Part shown: positions 35,431 through 47,900 of the stretch, piece after piece
Position numbering within the stretch: position 1 is the stretch's first letter
Layout: each line of letters starts with the position of its first letter
From: Rhizophagus irregularis
Taxonomy: Eukaryota > Glomeromycota > Glomeromycetes > Glomerales > Glomeraceae
NCBI RefSeq assembly: GCF_026210795.1
Contig: NC_089434.1
Span: 992,001 to 1,056,000 of the forward strand
Direction of reading: 5' to 3'
DNA length: 64,000 bases
Program-made: the position numbers and the translations under genes
The notes under the pieces: model-generated
Seen by the model: the letters and a program-made list of their open reading frames with translations, nothing else
The model's database searches: none
Told to the model about the DNA's origin: nothing

Positions 35431-35727
35431 GAAAAAAAAAACTCTTTCCCACAAAATTCGGAAAAAAATTTCGTACGTTTATTTTTTTAAATTTTACAAA
35501 AATGTTTATCTCCGTTTAGTTTCGTTAAAGTTTTTCTACCTCACAACACTTCTACGCACACTTTATTATTACCTTATTATTTACTTTTCTCGAGTCACTT
35601 GTCCATTTTCCTTGCCCTGTCGTTCTGCATGTTAAAAGTTGGAACAAATTTTTTCTTTACCCGGTCTTTTTATAAAGTACCACTCTTCATCTGACATAAA
35701 TTCACAAAGTCTTCTCAAGCTCGGCCT

Positions 35728-36174
35728 ATGGACTCCCCACCCGACTCTACTACCCCTCCGCCTGTTTCACAGGCTATTTTATGTCTTTACAAACCTCTAA
35801 AAAAATTCTTTGACATTTCCATGAGAATTTCCAAACTTTCGCCTTACCTGTCATGTGATACTCGTGGCAGTGGAACTTTGTACAATACTAAGAAAGGACG
35901 ATATTACCTTATTCGGCTGTCTGAAAAAGCTGATCTTCCTCTTACAGAAATTGACAAATACATTATTTACACCAATGATATTGAATTATCAAAAAATCAC
36001 CGTCACACATTTCGATCTACATCTAACAAACCAAATTTAAATTACATTTTAGGAATTTATCTCACATTCGTCTTTTCTCTAAATAGACAATTTCACAAGA
36101 ATGATGTGAACAAATATTTTAACCGTTTACGCCATTTATTAAAGAAAAACTCCTTGCACTACGACACTGATTAG
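35728..36174 (+). CDS. Retroelement ORF1, unknown
   Basis: 148 residues. Pro/Ser/Thr-rich start (MDSPPDSTTPPPVSQ), then a basic region with Tyr and Lys (KKGRYYLIRLSEKADLPL) and a Lys/Arg-rich C-terminus (NRLRHLLKKNSLHYDTD). It lies about 300 bases inside the left end of the retroelement, the place expected for a first ORF. No RNA-binding or zinc motif is seen. Intact, but its function is unknown. Confidence 0.45.
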   Translation: MDSPPDSTTPPPVSQAILCLYKPLKKFFDISMRISKLSPYLSCDTRGSGTLYNTKKGRYYLIRLSEKADLPLTEIDKYIIYTNDIELSKNHRHTFRSTSNKPNLNYILGIYLTFVFSLNRQFHKNDVNKYFNRLRHLLKKNSLHYDTD

Positions 36175-36306
36175 AATCAACCAATAATAACGAAAGAAAA
36201 ACTAAAACATTTATCCGGTTCAGCTGCGGCCCCCACGTGATCTACTTGGGTTTTTACTTCCTTGCAGCACATTACATTTCGAACCTGGTGAGATTACGGG
36301 TTCACT

Positions 36307-36750
36307 ATGTATCCACCCTCCCGCCTTCGTACAATCAAAAATCGTTGGTGTTGCGGAGCTCATCTCGAACAGATCCGACAGGTCTCACACACTACTACTC
36401 GTCATCCAGTAGAGCCTAGATTTTATGCTGAACAGTTTAGACTTACGGTAAACTGACATAACAAGGATAAAAGACACCACAAAGAAATTCACTCTAATCG
36501 CCTTGGCATTAGCTACGTCGTTCAATTTAAATGATTTCGCTCAGATGAATTAGATTTACCCAGCGTTAACAATAAAACGGTTCGACCATATTACAAACAA
36601 TACCGCACGTTACATTTTGATGCGGTTCGTTCACCTCAACAGCAAGCACGATGGAATAGACTTACTACGTCTACACTTAATTCGTGATCCGCATATAAAG
36701 TAGAGAATATCGATATTCCGATGTGGGGTGCTGATCATATATATATATAG
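36307..36750 (+). pseudogene. Retroelement second ORF, with three internal TGA codons
   Basis: From the ATG at 36307 the frame is protein-like for 147 codons (MYPPSRLRTIKNRWCC, later KTVRPYYKQYRTLHFDAV, IDIPMWGADH). It is interrupted by TGA at 36454, 36532 and 36685 and ends in TAG at 36748. All three could derive from CGA or TGG by a single C-to-T or G-to-A change. Unrecognised family. Confidence 0.55.
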
Positions 36751-37065
36751 TAAATTAGCCATAATTCAGCTATTTTGGACTGAGCTAGCACCACCATCTT
36801 GTATGACCTAAACGTCATATTTTATATGCTAATAATAGAATACAATATGAATAAATTTCTTGCATTTTCGTACTGAATTTGTAAACAAAAAAAAACTTTT
36901 ACTAGCCGGGTCGTCAGATTCCTGGCTATAAATATAGTAAGTAAATTCGCAATTTCAATAATTTTTATAAAATTTATGGCAAAAAAACTTAAAAAAATGT
37001 TGTTTTAACGTCAAAAATTTTCAAAAATTTACAAAATTTTATTCATTTATCAAATTCTTTATTTA
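36751..37065. other. Left flank of the minus-strand transposase gene
   Basis: AT-rich. It should contain the left border of the transposon carrying the 37066-40860 gene, but I could not identify terminal inverted repeats. Confidence 0.35.
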
Positions 37066-40000
37066 CTAAGATCTGTCAACTAGCGCTAAAGCTTGTTGGG
37101 CTTTCAATTTACGATGAGTTTGTGCATATCGAGAAATCCAATTACTAATTGTAGAAATTTTTGGAATTTCCTCTTCTTCTAAAACTCCTTCTTCTACTAA
37201 ACCTTTCAGTTCATTATGCATCTCTTGAGCTGTATACTTTTCACTTTTATTTATATCTCCGGCCAAGAAATATGCCTCAAGGTATGGAATAACATTTTTG
37301 CTTATTTGTTTACCTCCTCCTTTTTTACCAAATTTCTGATTTTCTTTTAAGGCCCATCCACTTGATAATGCAAAATTCGATGTGTGATTCAAAACTTGCC
37401 TTGAACCCAAATCAGTATCAATAATTTCAGTATTCAAAACGTCTATTATTCGTTCAGAAAAAAAGAAAATTAGTTTTGAGATAATATAATCACAATTTTA
37501 TGGTAAGAATGATTTACCTATATTTTGTGGTGATATTTCATCGTTCAATTTATTTTGTAAAATTTCTGCTAATATAACTCTATTATTGCTTACATCTGTG
37601 TCAACGCCATATTCCTTCAATTGTTTTTTCAATTCTTCAATAGTAAGACGATTTGTATTGATTTCTAATATAAAAAAAAATCAATGTAAAACAATTGCAA
37701 AAAAAGAAAAAAAAATCAATTTATTACATACTTGATCTATGAGGTAATGGAATATTCCAATTGGAAGTTGGAATTGAGTGATCTGAAACTTGTGAATTAG
37801 GTTTTTCAAGAGGTCTTTTTTCAAATTGTGCTATTTTAGCCGGCTCAAAATTTTTCCAAGTTCCAATATTAGGCATTGCACGAGCCTGAATAAATCCTGC
37901 ATATTCACCTTCTGTCGGCCAGGACCACTCATACCAATTGGAATTTCCTGGTATTGAATTTTTCTTTTTTCGTCCTGATTCTATAAATCATAGTAATTGC
38001 TTTCAGTAATAAGTATTACATAACTTCAAAATTGTATTCTCACATATACCCTTTTTCCGTTCTGGTTCCAAATGTGCTACTGAAGTACCACAAATCCCTT
38101 GAATAGCATTCTCTATGTCTACACCTTCATTGATATCAAACCCCAATCGAACATAACGATTTATCGCATGTGAAATCTGTAACCAATGATTCAATAAATA
38201 ATAATGGTGATTTCCTAAATTATTTGAACAATCAATACACACTTGGGCATGGTGAGAATCAATTGATGTTTTAGCCTCTCCAGCTTCTAAAAAAACCCAT
38301 TTTTTTACTGAAATATTGTACCATTCATTCCAATGCCCTAGAATTAACATTAGGTCCGCATTGTGATAATGTGGACCATTATCAGAAAGAAAAGTAACCC
38401 AATCTGGTTTGACTTCAAGCGATTCAATAACTGCATGTAGTGAAGAAGCTGTGAACCATGCATCTTGGCATGTATCGGCCGACCAGTGATCAAATACTTG
38501 AATATCCAATTGATGACTTTCAGATTTTCGTGTATAGACAAGAATTGAATGCAAAGCCCATCCTTTTTTCCCAAAAAAAAGCACTTTTTGTTTCTCTTGC
38601 GCTCTTGGGTAAGATTTTCATCTTATAATCAACTATTATTATAGCTCCTTTTTCATCTAAATCTAATAGATTCGCGTTAAATTGAGAATTTAGAAATACT
38701 TTTCGCGTCTGATGACTCAAATAATAGAAAATTTGATCTCGTAATTCATAAATTTCCTCGTGAATATTATTTGGAGTGTTTTTTTCAATATCAATGAAGA
38801 ATTGAAAAAGTGCATCACAATCTGAACATGTGTGAGTATGTTGTTCATTACATATACCAAAAGCAAAAGGAAGGCAATGGTTTATACATTGGTTATGTGC
38901 TGTTGTACCATCAGAATTTACAGTCAAATGTGACTCATATTCCCTTTTCAGATATCGTTTTAACTTCTCTCCTTGATCTAATAATTGATTCTAAATGAAA
39001 TTATTAGAAATTAATATTATATAATTATTTTTTATCAATTATAGGAATAAAAATATTACCTGGATATGAAGATTACTAATGTGATTTTGAATGAGTTTGG
39101 TAAGTTCATCAAATGTTTCATAGCCATATGTGTTGCATATTGAACACAAACCACCAAGATTCTCACGATAAATATATCTATTGCCCTGCAAATGCTTATA
39201 AAAAGTTGTTCGTTTTACTCCACTTGGATATTTTTCATGAAACTTTTCCCACAGATCTTGTTTCGTATTTTTGAGGTAATGAACTGGTTCTTGCGTAATG
39301 GTGTCTGTTTTGTATGAACTCATTATTACATTAGCCTTATCAGAAAAGAATTGTTCTAAATTTTCTTTTTTTTCCCGTCCTAATTTGTCTTTGACAATAA
39401 TAGGTTTTTGTGCTTGAGGTGCACCTGGTCCATTAATACGCGCATATTGGTGGGCTCTTGATACTGTATTTGCAGCTACCTGTAAGTTTATATTTTTATT
39501 AGTTCAATTATTTTGATAACATGCATTGTAGTAGTATACACTAACAGTACACTTACCCCTAATTTTGATCTGAGTTCTTGATAGGTAAATTTTGTAGCAA
39601 TAATTGAAAGAATTCGTCTTTGACCATTTGGACCTCTATTTGTATTTTCCAATGCGTTACGAAATGCTTGCCAAAATGTAAGAGATTGATTTTCTTGATA
39701 ATATGGATTTTGTTGGAGGAATCCTGATTCATAAAGTATTTGTAATGTTGTACTATCTTTTTGAACGTTATCTGATTTCGTCCAAAATTCAAACTAAATT
39801 AAAAAAATTATTTGTCAATAATAAATAAAAAAGTCAACTCATTTTTTTGCATAATTACTAACTTTAGATTCTCCATTTTTGAAGGGGTGATATTAGTACA
39901 TCCTGCATTTCGAACAAATGCTCTCCAAGCACGCCATTCTCGTTCATTAATTTCATAACCAGATGGATATAAATCTAAAATAGCTTTCCGTAATTCTAAA

Positions 40001-40860
40001 ATATCACTTTTCTGATTCAACCATTTATTAAATAAATGCCATTTGACCTCACGTGAAATTCTTCTTTTCAAATGATATTTATAAAGATTTTCTAACACTC
40101 CCTCTAAAGTCCAGTCCAATACCGTGCAAGAAGGAATTTGTGCTTGTTGAATACAAATTTGCGTATACGGATTTTCTAACCCAAAAATTTTTTTTCCAGA
40201 ATAATTTGAAAGTCTGCCAATACATAACCAAACTTCATTAGGATCAATAGCATTATACGTCTTTATCAAAGTATCATTAGTATATATTTGAACTACACAC
40301 TCTTCATCTTCTATTTCTTGAATAAAAGCTGATTTTATACCATTGTAATGAGATTGAAAGACGGATTTATATCCTTCTCCTGCATAATTCCATTCTGGTT
40401 TTTTTGATTTTCCCATTCCCAGCACAATTACGTTCAATTTTTCAAGACTAATCATATATGGACGAAATATAATATCATCAAGTAATTGTTGTATAATATT
40501 TGAATTGTCAAAACCCATAACTTGTGGACCAGGGAACTTTGCATTTGAATGAAAAACTTTTTCATAGCAGGTGTCTGTTGGTGAACTGCACACACCTGAC
40601 CTATATTCTTCAGAAAAACACAAAAATCCAGGAGAATTTGGATGTTGAGTATCTTTTACAACGGTAATTATGAAGTCACATTTTTTTAAAACTGTATGAG
40701 TTTTCATTCCTAAACGAATCGGAAGGAGAGGAGTATGCGTAGGATTCTTATTTATTGGTCGCGCAAACCACCAGTTATGACAAAATGGACCAAAATGTAA
40801 ATTTTCTACAATTTTGCCTGGGGAAATAAGTGTTGTAATGTATTCTTTACTTTTACTCAT
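37066..40860 (-). pseudogene. DDE-type transposase with SAP motif, one frameshift
   Basis: Seven exons on the minus strand: 40860-39859, 39793-39557, 39479-39060, 38990 to about 38047, then three short exons to 37066, all with consistent phases; roughly 1,100 residues. Catalytic-core candidates are IIVDYKMKILP (first Asp), FLSDNGPHYHNADL (second Asp) and FLEAGEAKTSIDSHHAQ (Glu), typical of an RNase H-like DDE transposase. A C-x2-C ... H region (CSDCDALF) precedes it. Near the C-terminus LTIEELKKQLKEYGVDTD to ILAEIL is a SAP DNA-binding motif. A run of eight A on the plus strand (38573-38580) shifts the frame; seven would restore it, so this may be real decay or a sequencing error. Superfamily not resolved. 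Confidence 0.75.
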
Positions 40861-40912
40861 ATGTTTTGACTTTAAAAAAGAAGTTGGGTATGTAAAAAAC
40901 GCAAGATTCTAA

Positions 40913-41178
40913 AAGACGCGAAATCGCATATGCGTATTATCCCCGGATTTTATATATGTCGATCACTACTTTATATACGGATCACGAATTAAACAAAATC
41001 ACTTCAACCGGACTATCACACCTCACTTACTTCCAAACTCCCCTGGACAAAGGGTTTTTAAAACCATTCAACATCTTCCGTACCATTACAAAGGACATAC
41101 ACCTACACAACATTCCGACATATATAAAAATTCACCTAATGGTCGTATGTACTATGACCAACAACGCGTACGCCTATA
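40913..41178 (+). pseudogene. Retroelement ORF, part before the Plavaka insertion
   Basis: Open without a stop from 40913 to the insertion point: protein-like DFIYVDHYFIYGSRIKQ, HYKGHTPTQHSDIYKN, MYYDQQRVRLY. There is no ATG at its start, so its beginning is missing or lies beyond the transposase gene. The last codon is split by the element at 41179 and is completed at 49904. Confidence 0.7.
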
Positions 41179-41334
41179 CTTGCCACCCATATTAAATGGG
41201 ATGGGAGAATCCCCTATCCCATCTCATCCCATATCCCATCCATTTTGCCAAAATCCCCTCCCATTTGCCAAAATCCCATCCCAATCCCAAATCCCAATCC
41301 CACCCATATCCCATATCCCTTATCCCATTCCTTA

Positions 41335-42432
41335 TCCCAAATAATCTCATTGGTCAATTATCACGTGACGTTACACAAATTTCCAAAAAAGGAAATTTTG
41401 CTTCCCGCAAAAATTGAGAGATTTTGGTTTCACAAGTATTCCAAAAAAGGATATTTTTACGCCGATCATATAATTCTGGCCAGCATTGCATCCATTACCA
41501 GAATATGAGCAAAATTAAGATCCCGAACAGATTTACGAAGTTTATATTTTAACTTCGGCCGGAATTACAAATTATAAAAGTTTAAATCCTTATCCTACAA
41601 ACCCAATTTTTAAGAGATTTACTGATCAGATTTTAATGAAATTTATATCTTTGGATTCGTCTTGATGCAAGGAATTAAATGGTAGTGAAATCATATTTCT
41701 AAAATTAATATTGACTGATTTATTATAAAAAATGTATTTTTATACTATATATTATTTGAAAGTAACATGTTAGCAGTTAGTATTCAGTAATATATTGATT
41801 ATTTTATTTGAATTAATAATTTTGATGATATCTGCTGATATTGTTTTTTTAGATTAACAGTTAATTAATTCCTGGTTTGTAAATATTATTTTATTAAATA
41901 TTTATGCAATAATAATAATATCTATCAAATTATATATATTAAAAATAAATAATCAAACTTTTTTTGATGAATTAATAAATAGGTTTAAGTTAATTCAAAG
42001 TTAAATTGTAATAAAAAATATAAAATAATAAATTGAATAAATACATTTTAAAAACTTTTTATATTAAAAGTAACCAATTATTGCTTGCTTTATACATATT
42101 ATTTAATAATATATATTATAAAATACATTTTTTATAATAGCTTAGTCAATATTAATGTTGGGAATATAATTTCACTGCCATTAAATTCCTTGCATCGAGA
42201 CAAATCCAATGATATAAATTTCATTAAAATCTGATCGGTAAATCTCTTAAAAATTGGGGTATGTAGGATAAGGATTTAAACTAAATTCTGACCTGAATTA
42301 ACATTAGACTTCGAAAACTAAAATATTACGGCCAGAATTATGTGATCGGAATAGAAATTTCCTTTTTTGGAAGTTTGTGTAACGTCACGTGATAATTGGC
42401 CAATGGGAGAAATGTTACACAAGTATTTGGGA
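41335..42432. mobile_element. Foldback element inside the Plavaka left end
   Basis: Arms CATTGGTCAATTATCACGTG at 41350 and its near complement at 42380-42410, plus a second inverted pair, 41578-41690 against 42178-42285 (AGATTTACTGATCAGATTTT). The core is AT-rich and non-coding. It splits the CCCAT array of the host transposon. Confidence 0.7.
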
Positions 42433-42884
42433 TTTAGGATGGGATTTGGGATTTCATCAGGAAGTTTTAAAAACGATGTACATTTCAAAGTATATCAATC
42501 TTTTAATAAACATCAAAAAAATGTATGTATATCGGACCATTCGTCAGTATATCCAATGAATATTTAAGCAATAAACATCAAAAAATTAGTAATATACATT
42601 ACGAATAATTATTAAGTAAACATCAGATTTATTATATTTTGCATTATACATTTTTATACATTAAAAATTATGCTACATATCTATTTATACGCTTAAATTT
42701 ATTATTGAATTTGTGTAATGTCCTTTTAGTTCCACTATACAGCCATTCTTTTAAATTGTGAAACACTTACTCTATCAGTATAGACCTCATATTCATATCT
42801 TTTTTATACTGATGAATAATATATTAGTGCATATTCAATAAGTATTTAATAAATAACATGACTAAAATTACCAACATACGTTAA
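42433..42884. other. Inner left flank of the Plavaka element
   Basis: Starts with a remnant of the G-rich terminal array, then AT-rich DNA with three ATAAACATCAAAAAA-like words (42506, 42571, 42613). No gene. Confidence 0.4.
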
Positions 42885-44741
42885 TTATATATCTACATCT
42901 TCAGCATTTTCATCCTCAGCATTTTCATCATCGGCATTTTCATCATCGACATTTTCATCATCAGCATTTTCATCATCGGCATTTTCATCATCGGCATTCC
43001 TATCTTTGGCAATTTCATCATTTTCAACATTTTCATTCTCGGCTTCCTCATCGTCTAATTCATTGGATTTCTGTTGTAATTCCATATCCTCATTAGCTTT
43101 GGCTTTTTCAGCCATACATTTAATTATTGATTCACCAGAGAGTACTGTAGTCTGAATGTTAGGATCAAACATTAAATCTACAATAGCTATAATAAACAAA
43201 CAGTTATTACTAGTACGTTCATTAGATTTCAGAACTTCTTTAGTGATACGGCTAATATAAGTATCACAAGGATCATTGCCACTTTCATCTACGCCGTTCC
43301 AAAGATTTTCATACGCTCATCTTGCATTTTTAGAAGTTTTCCAGGCTAATACTTCTGAAGGTGATGCCTTATGACCTAGATAATCCCCGATAAATACTTT
43401 GCCAAATACATTCATCGTTGCATTTTTAATTTTTTGAACATAATTGGCACGTTTAATATGAAATTTATAACGAGCCTGTAATAATAAAATTTTTATATTG
43501 TAGTTTTTTGATGTAAATAATCTATAATTATAATCAAGTATAATAGAAACAAGTTACCGGTGATTGCAATACTTCAGTCCAATACCTGAACCATCCATCT
43601 TTAGTCTTTTCTATTTTTTCAACTTCATCTGGATGTTCATTAACTAAAGCTGTATAAATTGCTTCCCGCATACTTTCATCTGTAGGATTTTTGTCAGTTT
43701 GGAAAAGATCATTGCACGATTTAACCAAGGTATTCTAAATTGTAAAAAAGTAGGATAATAGTTACTAGAGAAAAGAATTTGAAAATAATAAACCAGTTAT
43801 GAACATATTTACTTACACTGTACCAAAACACTTTTTTTTTTCCCAGATTTTTGTTGTCATTATAATCAACTTTCTCTTCAGAAGTATTTTTCCATTCTTT
43901 TATAAATTCATTAATAGCAAGTTCCGTGCGAATTGCGGCTTCCTTGGCCGCTATTGCTTCTTTGTACACACTCTTAGAATACTGCAATGCCTTACATAAC
44001 AAATTAACATCTTTTTCATTTAGCCGGGGCACTGTATAAAATTAATAATACTATAGTTACCGAAAATAATATTAAAAATTATGAAAAATTGTTTTGTTAA
44101 TACTTACATTTTGTTATATTATTAATATCCACACTGCTCTTTCTTTTGGAATGATGCTCTTGTTCTTCATCATTAATTAAAACAAAAACATCCTAAATAA
44201 AAATATACGATGAAATGTCGGTAAATTATAAATTAGTATAATTATAGTTAAATTAACATTCACCTTAAAGCCAGAAGTTGAAGTTGATAACGTCCTATTA
44301 ATGGATTCAGATGATGTTCTACCGCTGAGTCCGCTAGATTCGGATCTTGACGCTTTACGATTTATATTGCTAGTGTTATTCAAAACTGAACCATTGTTAT
44401 TATCATCTTTATTATTATTTGATGGTAAAACTGGTTGTTTTTGCACCTATAATAAATGTTAATTATTAGCGAAATGAATAATTGTTTTTTCTTATTTATG
44501 AAATAACAACATTATTATTTACCTTTCGAGAAGCAGATTGAAGATTTCTATTAGGTGCGAAAGCTGTTAAAGAATCAATATTATTAGATGGTGCATTGTT
44601 TGGAGAAATATTATTAGATGGTGTATTGTTTGGAAGAATATTTTTAGACGGTGCATTGTTTGGAGAATTTTTTTTAGATGGTGCATTGTTTGGAGAATTT
44701 TTTTTAGATGGTGGAATCTTTTTGTTTTTACGAGATGACAT
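42885..44741 (-). pseudogene. Plavaka companion gene with an internal TGA
   Basis: Six exons with matching phases: 44741-44523, 44446-44264, 44192-44108, 44031-43817, 43734-43558 and 43475-42885. Nominally 489 residues plus stop. The N-terminus has a repeated SKKNSPNNAP unit, then a Ser-rich stretch, a central helical part (KSVYKEAIAAKEAAIRTELA), GWFRYWTEVLQSP, and a C-terminal run of DDENA units. TGA at 43319-43317 interrupts exon 6 after codon 345. A second, non-transposase gene is usual in CACTA elements, so a DNA-binding accessory role is plausible but unproven. Confidence 0.65.
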
Positions 44742-44967
44742 GGTTTTTGTTAAAAATTGTTAAAAAAAAATAAAAAAAAAGGAGTATCATATCGACTATT
44801 TAATATTTAAAATATAATGATAAATCAATTAATTGATCAAAAAGTCTATTACTAATCACACAATTGATATACATATATATATTTATATATACGTAGACAA
44901 TAATTCAACAAGTTAAAATAACGTAAAAATTCTTGAGATAAAGACAAAATATACCGTAAAATTAATC
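44742..44967. promoter_or_regulatory. Shared divergent promoter region of the Plavaka genes
   Basis: 226 bp between the two start codons, transcribed outward on both sides. Contains TATATATATTTATATATA near 44872. No other site is distinguished. Confidence 0.45.
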
Positions 44968-47900
44968 ATGTCAACAACTAAGAAAGGATATAAAAAAAAT
45001 ATATTCCAATGTAAATACTGTTCACTATCATTTAGTGGACGTGGAGCTTATCGAAATCACCTTCAGTCACATCGAGACCAGATGTACCTAGACGAAAATA
45101 ATTTAACACGTGAAGAAAGTACTAATATAAGTGAGCCAGTTGTCGCCAGAAATAACAAACAAGGACCCGCTCTCTTACCTATCTTAATTAACGACATTAT
45201 TACTCCGTGTGAAGAACAAATTTCAGACATAAATGTTCATGATGCTTGGAAGGTAAAGTATATATATATTTTTTTAAGAAATTTATCGTTATAATCGTTA
45301 TATAGTTGCACAAATCTTATAACACGTTTCTGTATTACAGGATGATGAGCTGCTAATTTTTGACGAAAATATAAGTGAGAAAGAAATTCAAAGTGACATT
45401 GAAAGTAATGATGAAATAGATAATATTTTTGTTGAAACTGAAGACCAATATTACCAAAATTATACATTATTATTTCCAACGGTTGTAAGTTCGTCTATTT
45501 TAACGGTTCTAGATGTTAGAACAGCTCAAAAAGTTCAAGAAACAAATAATGCAATACCATCATTTCCGAATTCAGCATATGAAGCTTTTGTACATTTGCT
45601 TACCAAACATAACCTTTCTGATTCTGTTGCGAATGATATTATTAGTTTATTCAATAATTTTCATATGGATTCAACGGCTATTCTACCTTTAAATGCCAAA
45701 GCTGCACGAAAATTATTAGATTCTATGCAAATTCCTCATATTTTATATAAAAAAATGGTTATCATGGAATATAACCAAAAACAATATATACTTTATCATC
45801 GAACAATCTATGATACCATCAAAGAGTTGTTAAGTAATGAAGATATATTTAAACATTGTGTGTTTGATTTTATGCCGAAGTACCTGACAAATATTAATGG
45901 TGAAAATGAAAGATGTTACGGAGAACAATATAATAGCGAATGGTGGGGTCGGGCTCAGTCATCAATTAGCGAAAATTCCAAAGTACTTTCTATCATCCTC
46001 TATTCGGACGCTACAACATGTGATGTTCTCGGTAAGACATCAGAGCATCCCATATATCTGACCTTAGGCAACATTCCTAATTGGCGTCGAAGTAAACCAG
46101 ATGCAAAAGCTTTATTAGCATATTTACCTAGGATAAAAGAAACAAATGAATTTAAGAAATGGAAGGACTGTTCTATGGTGAAGCATTATCTTTTTCAGCG
46201 TTCACTAGAAGTTCTCATTGAACCGATCAGATCAGGAAGTTTTGATTTACGTACTGACAATGGTATCATATGGTGTTATCCATTTTTATCTGAATTACTC
46301 GGAGATATGCCAGAGCATCACTCTTTAACATTAACTTATAGCTCCCCTAACTGCAATATGCCATGTTATACATGTATAACATTAAGAGACGAGTTTAATA
46401 ACCCATTAATTGATCACTCAACAATTCAATTACGCACTCCAATAATGATGCAAAATGTATTAAATAATGGTGATGCTACAAAATATTCACTCCATAACAT
46501 GAAAAATATTTTTTGGACATTACCGTAAGTATTATCATTCAAATTTAATTGTGGGATATTATTATATAATTATCTTTAATATATATTTATTATCTAGGCA
46601 ACTTAATATATATCAGGCTTGTATGCCTGATAGAATGCATCACCTGGATCTGGGCTTATATAAATATCAAGTTGAATATACACGAGATTTATTGGCAGAA
46701 TGGTGTGGCTCAGATGGCGTAATAGAATTTGATGATAGATTAGCGAAAATCCCACGTTTTTCAGGACTTAAATTATTTAAACATGGGCTCGGTAATATTA
46801 AAAGATTTACAGCCGAAGAATTTCGATCAATGATGCGACAACTTGTATTTGTTGTTGATGGTATCATATGGGCCGATCCTTGGAATCTAATTTTTTTACA
46901 CAAAAATAATTTTATTAAAGCAAATATAAATTATCATTTATATAAGAATAATAAATTTATACTAGATAATGCAAAAAAAACTAATTAATTATATAATTTT
47001 TAATTTTTTTTTAATATAAGATATCATTAAAATTTAAAAGATCAAATATAACTCTCATGACAAAATCATTGATAATTCTTCGTAGAAATAAGCTATACAA
47101 ATAAATTTACATTCATTTGAAAGAGAAAATCGAGATCTATCTAATGAATCTAAAATCAAGTGAATTGAATCACTAGTTGTTCAGTAATCACGTTCAGTAT
47201 ATTTATTGAATTTTATCTGAATTTGATCATTAATTACTTCACATGTAGTGATTCAATTTGAATGATCTTTGCTCCCTAAGGTGATGCCAACTTTTATCTT
47301 TAAAATAAATTTAAAATAATTCGTTTAATATATGTAGATGTTTAGAAATCATCAATTATATTATTCATATAAAATTTTATAAGTTTGATAAAATCTGATA
47401 TAAAAAAATTTATTAAATACCTGTAGATGCAAGCTACACGAATGAAATTATATTCATTTGAAAGAGAAAATTGAGGTCTATCTAATAAGCCTAAAATCGA
47501 ATGAATTGAATCACTGGATTGTGAATAATTACGTCTAATATATTTATTTTTAATTTTTAAATTTGATTTGACTTTGATCGTTAATTACGCCTCATCCAGT
47601 GATCCAATTTTCCTGATCTTTGATTCTTACGATAGAGCAAATTCTCAGCTTTCAAATGAATGTAAAATGATGACGTTAGCATATCTCCAGGAATAATAAT
47701 GCACGATTTTGTCACCTGCATAAAGTCCGATCTGAAAATTTTATTTCTTACCAAAAAATGCTTTCATAAGAGAATCCCAAATTCTTTTACTTTATTTAAA
47801 AGATTTTATTTGCCATTTAAGGATTTTAATAGAATAAATCTAATAAAATAATTTTAAAATATAAAAAACAAATATATAATTAGTTATTTTGAAAAAAAAA

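Noticed and set aside
36307-36750. Mitochondrial origin or TGA read as Trp
   Set aside because: The ORF has TGA-only stops, but it sits inside a retroelement with nuclear-type target duplications and no mitochondrial gene is recognisable. Nonsense mutation is simpler.
41196-41508. Pro-rich frames on the plus strand
   Set aside because: They translate the CCCAT terminal array of the Plavaka-like element.
46667-46903. Minus-strand frame of 78 codons
   Set aside because: Antisense to transposase exon 3, which has the conserved motifs.
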